In this document: piece after piece, positions 1 through 6,398 of the stretch | How positions within the stretch are numbered: position 1 is the first letter of the stretch | Layout of the letters: every line of letters begins with the position of its first letter | Source of the DNA: Nanobdellota archaeon | Lineage (GTDB): Archaea; Thermoproteota; Nitrososphaeria; Nitrososphaerales; Nitrosopumilaceae | Reading direction: 5' to 3' | DNA: 9,083 nucleotides | NCBI GenBank assembly: GCA_012030815.1 | Contig: JAAUVF010000025.1 | Location: 1 to 9,083 of the forward strand | Translations under genes and position numbers: made by a program | Notes under the pieces: model-generated | Databases searched by the model: none | The model's input: only the letters and a program-made list of their open reading frames with translations | What the model was told of the DNA's origin: nothing

Positions 1-479
1 TTGCTGCAATTGGATTAATATCAATACTATACACCAAGCATTTCTTTTTTTTTTGCAATCATGACTGAAAACATGCCTACTCCTGCAAACATATTGACTA
101 CAGTTTCCCCATTTTGAACTAAATTCGCAATTCGTTCTCTTTCAGTAGATAATCTTGGTGAAAAAAATGCATTTTCTACATCAACTGTAAACTTACAGCC
201 AAATTCCTTGTATTCTGTTTCTGTTTTATTATCACCTGCTAGGATTTCTAAATTTCTTGTGCGAAAATCTCCTTCAACGGCTGAAGCTTGGTAAAAAATA
301 CTCTTTGCAATTTTAACTTGCTTTAAAAGAGTCTCGCCAATGAGTTTCTTTTTTGATAGTAATGAGTCTGGAATCCTTACTATGATGATATCTCCTATCT
401 GATCAAAAGATGAAATGAGTTCTTGACTTTCTTGTTCAGTGAGAATGTTTTCCAATGCCTTCTTTAGCATTCGAGTCAT
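1..479 (-). CDS. trm5: tRNA (guanine-37-N1)-methyltransferase Trm5, 5' part, frameshifted, cut by window edge
   Basis: Transfers methyl from SAM to N1 of G37 in tRNA, which protects reading frame during translation. Seen: an intact N-terminal domain with SFDQIGDIIIVRIP, then VEGDFRTRNLEILAG, then FSPRLSTERERIA, then the SAM-binding loop NMFAGVGMFSVMIAKK. The SPRLSTER element is typical of Trm5 and differs from the related wyosine enzyme Taw2. The open frame stops at 27-29, but the next frame continues correctly as KKKKCLVYSIDINPIAA to the window edge (acidic D of IDIN is the SAM-ribose ligand). Removing one base from the A10 run (T10 at 45-54) joins them, so this is one gene with a probable sequencing error. 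The start at 477-479 overlaps the repaired abcE1 stop as ATGA, which supports it and implies translational coupling. No strong Shine-Dalgarno is visible. The remaining C-terminal catalytic part lies outside the window. Confidence 0.88.
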
Positions 480-2261
480 CCCTTGTAATAGAAATTTCCT
501 GAACTTTTCTGATTTTTATCTAACCTACTTTCTAAATTTGTTAACACGTGGTCTCAAACTCTTCTCATCTCTTCTAAAGGACATATCTAATGACTTTAGG
601 AATCTATCATTGCATCAGCTTTTGGCATTGGTGATGTTGCATGTCCTGATAGTCCTGATACCCCTTCAAAAATTATCATAGAATCAGATATGAGATCCAT
701 TAATTGTATATCGTGATCTATGACAATTGCTGTTTTCCAAATGAACGAACAAATTTTTGTAAGAACTTTGCAATTGTTATTCTATCTTCTACATCTAAAA
801 ATGCAGATGGTTCATCTAATGCATACAGTTCTACTTTTTGTAAAAGACACGCTGCAACTGAAATTTTTTGTAATTCTCCGCCTGACAAATTTTTTACCGA
901 TTTATTGTATAATTTTTTAATTTTTAATGGTTCAAGTATTTGTTCTTCTTCTTGACTTCCTTCAATTGATCCTCCATTGGCTTTGTCTAATAATGCAATG
1001 ACTTCTGCATCAATATCGTTTTGAAGATATTGTGGTTTATACGCAATTTTTATTTTTTTATCTATATCTCCTAAATCTGGTTTCTCTACGCCTGCAATCA
1101 TCTTCATCAGTGTTGTTTTCCCAAGTGCGTTTGCACCCATTATTCCCAATACTTCTCCTTTTCTTACTCTTCCAGGCTCAATAGTAACTGAAAAACTAGG
1201 ATATTTTTTCTCTAGTTTTGGATATGACATAATCTCGCTTCCTTCTTGAAACTCATCGCTTGATGAAGAAGACACATCAAATGAAAATTTTTTATCTCTA
1301 AATCTAACATTTTCAGTTGGTAGATAACCATCAAGAAATACATTAATTCCAATTTTAGTTGATAGTACATTAGAAACTATTCCATATGCTGCAGGTTCAC
1401 CATAAAGCAGTTCAATATAGTCACTAAGATAATCCAGTAATGTTAGATCATGTTCTACAACCATAACACTTTTTCCAATTTTAGCTAAGCCATGAATCAC
1501 TCTTGCTACACTTTTTCTTTGAAATACATCATTATATGACGATGGTTCATCGAAAAAATAAAACTCTGTATCCTTTGATGCAACTGCAGCTATTGATAAT
1601 CTTTGAAGTTCTCCACCACTAAGTTCTTTCAAATTTTGTTCCATTGAATTCTCCAATCCTAGTTCTTTGATTAATTCTCTAGATATTCCTCGTTCATCAT
1701 ATTTTTCTATGAGTTCTTTTCCAGTACCATCAAAAGCCTGTGCAACATGATGTACTTGTTGTGGTTTAATTGATGCACGAATTTGTTTATTTTTAATTTT
1801 ATCAAAATGAGATTTTAATTCAGTTCCACTATAATATTTTAAAATCTCATCCCATTCTGGAGGATTCTCATATCTTCCTAAATTTGGTTTTAAATTTCCG
1901 GATAGAATATTTACTACAGTACTTTTTCCCATTCCATTTCTACCTAATAATCCAACAACTTCTCCTTTTCTTGGCGTAGGTAATTTGTATAATCTAAATG
2001 AGTTTGGACCATACTGATGAATTTTATCTGCAGCTAACTCTGATGCCAAATTGACAATTGTAATTGCATCAAAGGGGCAAACTTTTACACAAATTCCACA
2101 GCCATTACAAACCTCTTCATCGATCTGGGCTTTTTTTACCTCTTCGTTAAGTATGATACAATCCGCGCCTGATTTGTTAACCGGGCAATATTTTATGCAT
2201 TCTAAACCGCATTTTTTGGCTGACAAAGGTCTTTGTCTAGTACTGCAACTCTATGGGTCAT
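476..2261 (-). CDS. abcE1: ribosome recycling ATPase ABCE1 (RNase L inhibitor homologue Rli1), four apparent frameshifts
   Basis: Cytosolic twin-ATPase that splits post-termination 70S ribosomes into subunits. The longest open part is 718-2226, but it lacks both true ends. Repaired order (residues of the 595-aa reconstruction): MTHRVAVLDKDLCQPK start, Cys-rich 4Fe-4S cluster 1 (residues 13-26), cluster 2 CNGCGICVKVC (52-62), NBD1 Walker A GRNGMGKST (107-115), signature LSGGELQ (214-220), Walker B DEPSS (236-240), NBD2 Walker A GANALGKTT (376-384), signature LSGGELQ (459-465), DEPSAFLD (483-490), H-loop IVIDHD (513-518), and tail ending SRLDKNQKSSGNFYYKG. Repairs needed: one base missing at 2212-2217, one at 733-736, one at 601-602, one extra at 529-531. 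The result is a whole number of codons of normal family length. ATG 2259-2261 lies about 27 nt after a TATA box, and the TGA overlaps the trm5 ATG. Because the protein is considered essential in archaea, read errors are far likelier than decay. Confidence 0.93.
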
Positions 2262-2283
2262 GTCGTAATTCTTTTCTACCTTG

Positions 2284-2291
2284 CTTTATAC
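2284..2291 (-). promoter_or_regulatory. TATA box of abcE1-trm5
   Basis: On the minus strand GTATAAAG is centred about 27 nt before the ATG at 2259-2261. This is archaeal box A spacing for a leaderless mRNA, and it independently supports the upstream ATG over the later in-frame TTG at 2224-2226. Confidence 0.6.
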
Positions 2292-2322
2292 CTCTTTTGA
2301 ACTATCTAAAATGAGGCGTTAC

Positions 2323-2331
2323 CTTAATAGA
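2323..2331 (+). promoter_or_regulatory. TATA box of the 5S rRNA gene
   Basis: CTTAATAGA is centred about 28 nt before the inferred 5' end of the 5S rRNA at 2354-2356, the usual box A spacing. It lies in the same short divergent region as the abcE1 promoter. Confidence 0.5.
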
Positions 2332-2353
2332 TAAGATTCTGTCAAGATTTTTC

Positions 2354-2470
2354 AAGCCGGCCATAGCGTTAGGGTGCGACCCAATCCCATTCCGAACTTG
2401 GAAGTCAAACCTAACGTCGCTGTTGTGCTACTAAGATGCGAGAGCTCTTGGGAAGCAACAGTGCTGGCAT
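2354..2470 (+). rRNA. rrf: 5S ribosomal RNA
   Basis: Large-subunit RNA of about 117 nt. Seen: terminal helix I pairs GCCGGC (2356-2361) with GCTGGC (2463-2468, one G-U). The conserved CCATAGCG follows helix I. Helix II pairs CGTTAGG with CCTAACG. Loop elements CCCATTCCGAAC and GGAAGTCAAACC match 5S. The second arm closes with CTGTTG pairing CAACAG. It stands alone without 16S or 23S in the window, which fits thaumarchaeal genomes where 5S is unlinked. The exact ends are uncertain by 1-3 nt. The T-rich stretch after 2471 may end transcription, but no clear hairpin terminator is seen. Confidence 0.93.
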
Positions 2471-2491
2471 CTATTATTATTCAAATCAATC

Positions 2492-2500
2492 TTTTAATAT
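2492..2500 (+). promoter_or_regulatory. possible TATA box of the zinc-finger gene
   Basis: TTTTAATAT is centred about 33 nt before ATG 2529-2531. It overlaps the only plausible upstream in-frame ATG (2499-2501), which argues that 2529 is the true start and that the gene is transcribed separately from 5S rRNA. Confidence 0.4.
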
Positions 2501-2528
2501 GGAATTTATGGTTTGCACTGTGATTTCA

Positions 2529-2657
2529 ATGCCAAACTGTGTTGTTTGTGGACAAGCATTTTCAGATGATATACGATTTCTAAATCATATGATGGATAAG
2601 CATGGTTTTCGAAATCCTAGTACTGATCAACCTGATAGAAATAGCAGAGGCTACTAA
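2529..2657 (+). CDS. C2H2 zinc-finger microprotein (42 aa)
   Basis: A very small protein with one classical finger, CVVC then 12 residues then HMMDKH: spacing C-X2-C-X12-H-X4-H. A conserved-type Phe (QAF) and Leu (FLNH) occupy the usual hydrophobic core positions. The finger fills residues 4-24; the remainder is a polar tail rich in N, D, R and P, likely disordered. The family binds Zn2+ and usually nucleic acid or protein; the target here is unknown. I chose ATG 2529 over in-frame 2436 (inside the 5S gene) and 2499 (inside the putative TATA box). It lies 58 bp after 5S rRNA and faces pepA convergently. Single small C2H2 proteins occur in archaea, so being a real gene is likely though not proven. 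Confidence 0.72.
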   Translation: MPNCVVCGQAFSDDIRFLNHMMDKHGFRNPSTDQPDRNSRGY

Positions 2658-2674
2658 TTCAATTTGAATTTTTT
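2656..2674 (+). terminator. inverted repeat plus T-run after the zinc-finger gene
   Basis: Starting inside the stop codon, AATTCAA and TTGAATT form a perfect 7-bp inverted repeat around a single T, followed by a run of six T. Archaeal termination relies mainly on oligo-T. The rest of the convergent gap to 2750 is AT-rich with nothing else recognisable. Confidence 0.45.
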
Positions 2675-2750
2675 AAAATATGAGTCATTTATTATTTAGA
2701 TAACACACTGTTGTTTTGTTGATTTTAATTTTCTATTAATTAGCATTTTA

Positions 2751-4241
2751 TTATTTTTGAATCTGTATGTTTTGTAAATAATCTAAAATTAATCTTACTC
2801 CAAACCCTGTGGCTCCTTTTGGATTATAAGGCTTTTCTTTAGTTGCTACTTGTGTCCATGCAACACCTGCAATATCGATGTGAACCCATGGTGTATTTTC
2901 AATAGCATTTCTCAAAAATGCTGCAGCTGTGATTGTACCTGCAGCTCTTCCAATTCCAACATTTTTCATATCTGCCACATCTGATTTTATCATGTCCATA
3001 TAGTCATCATTTAATGGAAGATTCCAAACTTCTTCTGCTGTTCTTTTTGATGATTTAGTAATCATCTCTGCCAATCTTTCATTGTTAGAAATCATGCCTG
3101 CAATGTTAGTTCCTAATGCTATTATGCATGCCCCTGTTAATGTTGCAAAATCAATAATTGCCTTTGGCGAATACTGTTTTTCTCCATAAGATAATGCGTC
3201 AGATAAAATTATTCTGCCTTCTGCATCCGTATTCAAAATCTCTGCTGTCTTTCCATTGTATAATTTTATAATGTCTCCAGGTCTATATGCTTCTCCACCT
3301 GGCATATTTTCTACTGATGGAATAATTCCTACTACATTAATTGGTAATTTTAATTCTGAAACCACTTTCATTATTCCGATGACTGTACATCCTCCACATT
3401 TGTCAAATTTCATTTCATCCATTTTTTCACTTGGTTTTAATGAAATTCCACCTGTGTCAAATGTTACAGCTTTCCCAACTAATACGACAGGTTTTTCATT
3501 TTTAGCACCTAGATTATGTTCTAAAATTATTAATTTTGGCTCATTTTTACTTCCTTGCCCTACAGCAGTGATTCCACCGAATCCTCTTTTTTTGAGATCA
3601 TTTTTTGATATTATATTACATTTCATGTTGTTGTTTTTTGCTATAACACTTGCAAAATTTGCTAATGTTGTTGGCGTGCACTCGTTTGGAGGTAAATTTG
3701 CAATACTTTTTGTGTAAATTACACCCTCTGAAATTACATCTGCTGTTTTTATTGCTTTTGAAATTTTCTCTGATTTAGGAATTAAAATTGTAAGATTTGG
3801 AATTATGTTTTCTTTTTTTGATTTATATTTTTCAAATTTGTAAAGTGACATTTTACACCCTTCTACTATTTGAGATACTGATGAAACCGATTCAGCTAGA
3901 GACTCTGGCGGTGCTATTATGGTGAATTCTTGCAGTCTCAATTCTTTGGCTTTTTGAGCAATTTTACCTGAAACAAATCTAATTGTATCGTTTGTGATCT
4001 TTTCTTTTTTACCTAACCCTGCAAGGAGTATTCTCTGGGTCGATGTACCTATAATTGGGATTACTGATATCTTCCCAAATTCTCCTCTCATGTCTCTAAT
4101 TGATTGTTTTATTGATGAAACAATTTTTGAATCCATGTTTTGTAATTCTAAAACTTTATCTGAATTCTCTAATACAAATCCACAAAGCATAGATGTTTTC
4201 TTTTTAAAATTCCTTGGATTTTCTACTTGAATCTTCATCAT
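2751..4241 (-). CDS. pepA: leucyl aminopeptidase, M17 family
   Basis: Cytosolic two-metal exopeptidase removing N-terminal residues from peptides, probably in peptide turnover. At 496 residues it has normal M17 length. The N-terminal macro-like domain covers about residues 1-170 and the catalytic domain follows. Seen: VGKAVTFDTGGISLKPS with metal ligands K257 and D262 and catalytic K269; MKFDKCGG with D280; the family signature NTDAEGR with D339, E341 and catalytic R343. All expected metal and catalytic residues are present and the frame is intact. The segment after D280 reads KCGGC, a two-cysteine variant of the more usual MCGAA or MGGAA. The first two codons are both ATG (4236-4241), so the start may be one codon later. 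A TATA-like box lies about 30 nt upstream, although cotranscription with the DCC gene 37 bp upstream is also possible. Confidence 0.95.
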   Translation of the reverse strand: MMKIQVENPRNFKKKTSMLCGFVLENSDKVLELQNMDSKIVSSIKQSIRDMRGEFGKISVIPIIGTSTQRILLAGLGKKEKITNDTIRFVSGKIAQKAKELRLQEFTIIAPPESLAESVSSVSQIVEGCKMSLYKFEKYKSKKENIIPNLTILIPKSEKISKAIKTADVISEGVIYTKSIANLPPNECTPTTLANFASVIAKNNNMKCNIISKNDLKKRGFGGITAVGQGSKNEPKLIILEHNLGAKNEKPVVLVGKAVTFDTGGISLKPSEKMDEMKFDKCGGCTVIGIMKVVSELKLPINVVGIIPSVENMPGGEAYRPGDIIKLYNGKTAEILNTDAEGRIILSDALSYGEKQYSPKAIIDFATLTGACIIALGTNIAGMISNNERLAEMITKSSKRTAEEVWNLPLNDDYMDMIKSDVADMKNVGIGRAAGTITAAAFLRNAIENTPWVHIDIAGVAWTQVATKEKPYNPKGATGFGVRLILDYLQNIQIQK

Positions 4242-4265
4242 TATGCAAATGTGAGTTTTGATGTG

Positions 4266-4278
4266 TTATTTAGATTTA
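4266..4278 (-). promoter_or_regulatory. TATA-like box of pepA
   Basis: Minus strand TAAATCTAAATAA, about 25-37 nt before the pepA ATG and just past the stop codon of the DCC gene. It suggests pepA can be transcribed on its own. Confidence 0.4.
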
Positions 4279-4653
4279 CTAAAGATCTATTTTTTTACTA
4301 TTTGAAAATAAACTTGCAGATCTTATAAAAACTGCTTTTACAGTTTTACAGTCTTGCTCACATTGTACATCTACTTTAGTTTTATTTGATTTTACATGCT
4401 TTACAGTCAAAATAACTCTAAACAATGGTAAAAGTGCAGCTCTTCCACCATATGCTGTTTTTTTATCTATTAACCAGAACATCTCTAATGCTGATTCGCC
4501 CAATGCTTTTCTTAGTTTTATCCCCGAATCCGAATAATGTCCGATCATTATCAAGTTACCTTTGGAAAGAAATTCGATCATTTTTGCAAATTTTACACAC
4601 AAATAACATTGATTATCATAAACCACAATTGGTAATCTCTCATTGATATTCAC
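4279..4653 (-). CDS. DCC family (DUF393) thiol-disulfide oxidoreductase-like protein
   Basis: Small thioredoxin-like protein of 124 residues. Seen: N-terminal VVYDNQCYLCVKFAKMIEF, matching the DUF393 pattern hYDxxCxxC, with a CYLC redox motif at about residues 16-19, and a central ALEMFWLIDKKTAYGGRAAL that fits the family block before the C-terminal helices. The family's electron donor and targets are unknown. The C-terminal third has a second pair, CEQDC (CX3C), which could form a second disulfide or metal site. No signal peptide or clear membrane segment, so cytosolic. The start is GTG 4651-4653; no in-frame ATG precedes the CXXC motif, and a TATA-like box sits about 27 nt upstream, which supports GTG. 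Confidence 0.8.
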   Translation of the reverse strand: MNINERLPIVVYDNQCYLCVKFAKMIEFLSKGNLIMIGHYSDSGIKLRKALGESALEMFWLIDKKTAYGGRAALLPLFRVILTVKHVKSNKTKVDVQCEQDCKTVKAVFIRSASLFSNSKKIDL

Positions 4654-4674
4654 AATAACTAATAGATATCATCA

Positions 4675-4687
4675 GATTAAAATTTTA
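4675..4687 (-). promoter_or_regulatory. TATA-like box of the DCC gene
   Basis: Minus strand TAAAATTTTAATC, centred about 27 nt before the GTG start. It shares a 78-bp divergent region with the transketolase operon promoter. Confidence 0.4.
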
Positions 4688-4697
4688 CAGAAGTAGA

Positions 4698-4709
4698 TTT
4701 TTATTAAAT
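4698..4709 (+). promoter_or_regulatory. TATA box of the pentose phosphate operon
   Basis: TTTTTATTAAAT, centred about 28 nt before ATG 4732-4734. The spacing predicts a leaderless mRNA beginning at that ATG, and so supports it as the true start although it is out of frame with the main reading frame. Confidence 0.5.
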
Positions 4710-4731
4710 TTGAAGTTATCGCAATCGAGAA

Positions 4732-6398
4732 ATGAGACTTAATTATTATCTAATCAAAAAAATGTTCTACGTGCTCGTAAATTAGTAATTAAAGCAGTAA
4801 ATAATGCGGGTTCAGGCCACCCTGGCGGTTCGTTTTCTATGGCTGAAATTCTAGGATGCTTATTTTACAAACATCTGAAATATGATCCAAATAATCCTCA
4901 ATGGGATGACAGGGATCGACTGATCTTATCTAAAGGACATGCTGGACCTGGTTTGTTTTCAAATATGGCAGTTGCAGGTTATTTTCCAGAATCTCAACTC
5001 GAAACTTTAAGACAATTTGGTAGTAAATTACAGGGGCACCCTGATCTCAAATGCCCTGGAGTTGAATTTTGTGGTGGTTCTTTGGGAACTGGTTTATCTT
5101 ATTCTATTGGTGTTTCTCTTGCTGCTAAAATTGATGGCAAAAATCATCATGTCTATACAATTATTGGAGATGGTGAATCTGATGAAGGACAAATATGGGA
5201 AGCTGCAATGACTGCTGCAAAATACAAAGTGGATAACCTTACAGTTTTTTTAGATAGAAATTTTATCCAACAGGATTCTTACACTGAAAAAATTATGCCA
5301 TTAGATGAAAAATTAGAGGGGGATGATATTTCTGAAATGTGGAAAGATGCATCGCGATGGAAAACTGGTGATAAATGGAGATCATTTGGTTGGAATGTTA
5401 TTGAAATTGATGGACATAGAATTGAACAAATAGACGCAGCAATTACTAAGGCAAATTCTACTAAAGGTATTCCATCAATAATCATTGCTAGAACAATTAA
5501 AGGTAAAGGGGTAGAACATATGGAAGATAATCCTCAATGGCATGGAAAAGCTCCTGATTCTGATGTTACACCAATAATTGATTCAGAACTTAACTCCCAG
5601 TTTATGATTGCACCTTCAATAATTGCCGGTGATATGAGTAATCTAGAAAATGAAGTAAAACGATGCGTATCTGGAAGAGCTGATTTTATTCATCTTGATG
5701 TTATGGATGGTAAATTTGTTCCAACCAAAACTTTTGATCATACAAAAATTAAAGAATTACGATCTTTAACAGTACTTCCATTTGATACACATCTTATGAT
5801 AAATGAACCTGTAAAATATGTTAAAGACTATGTTGAAGCAGGAAGTGACATCATTACTGTACATGTTGAAGTTTGTAATGAATCAAGCTTTGGTGAAATT
5901 CATGATTTACTAAAACAAAACCAGGTTGGTGTAGGTCTTGCAATTAATCCTAACACAGAACTTCCTGAATGGTCTTACAAATTCTTGCCTTCCCTTGATC
6001 AATTAATTGTAATGTCAGTTGTACCTGGAAAATCTGGACAAAAATACATTGAGGAAACCCATGAAAAGATGACTAGATTGAATGCTATTCTCACTGAGCA
6101 CAAGTTTTCTGGTTATATTGAGGCTGATGGAGGTGTTACACTTGACAATATCGGTTCTTGTTTTGTAGATGGTGCTAGAGTTTTTGTGGGTGGGAGTGCT
6201 ATTATTGGAAAACAAGATGTACGTGGAGCAATAAGAGATTTTAGAAATCAAGTTCTTAAAACAAGACGAAAATTATTACTTGATAAAGCAAATAGTTTAG
6301 GTGGTTCTGAACTTGTAAAAAAATGGATTGGATTGCATATTGTTGGTGAAAAACAAGAACAAATCAAGAAAATAGCAGAAGAGGCAGGTTATCTTTGA
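4732..6398 (+). CDS. transketolase N-terminal subunit fused to ribulose-phosphate 3-epimerase, one frameshift near the start
   Basis: Predicted bifunctional enzyme of the non-oxidative pentose phosphate pathway. The continuous frame is open from 4743, but its first ATG (4839) lies after the essential GSGHPGGSFS motif, and the frame has no ATG, GTG or TTG before that. ATG 4732, placed by the TATA box, joins if one base is missing between 4744 and 4762, probably in the A7 run; this gives 555 residues beginning MRLNYYLIKKNVLRARK. Transketolase half (about 1-291): TPP/Mg motif GDGESDEG ending in LDRN, and KGHAGPG. Epimerase half (about 292-505): APSI, IHLDVMDG, THLM and IEADGGV, carrying the catalytic Asp pair and metal His residues. 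A helical, charged tail of about 50 residues follows that normal epimerases lack. The linker after HGKAP is only about 17 residues and in frame, so the fusion looks genuine. Overlaps tktC as TTGA. Confidence 0.9.

Noticed and set aside
439..681. Plus-strand frame of 80 codons between trm5 and the printed abcE1 end
   Set aside because: The interval is the C-terminal coding region of abcE1 on the minus strand once frames are repaired.
476..2261. abcE1 as a true pseudogene or with programmed frameshifting
   Set aside because: Four independent shifts in both directions in short A/T runs, with all motifs preserved in between, fit read errors better; the protein is essential in archaea and coding signal is undecayed.
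2436..2528. Longer start for the zinc-finger protein
   Set aside because: It would begin inside the 5S rRNA and run through a TATA-like box; the finger starts just after ATG 2529.
3256..3717. Open frame of 153 codons on the plus strand
   Set aside because: Lies antisense inside pepA, whose catalytic motifs are intact; no domain or promoter recognised.
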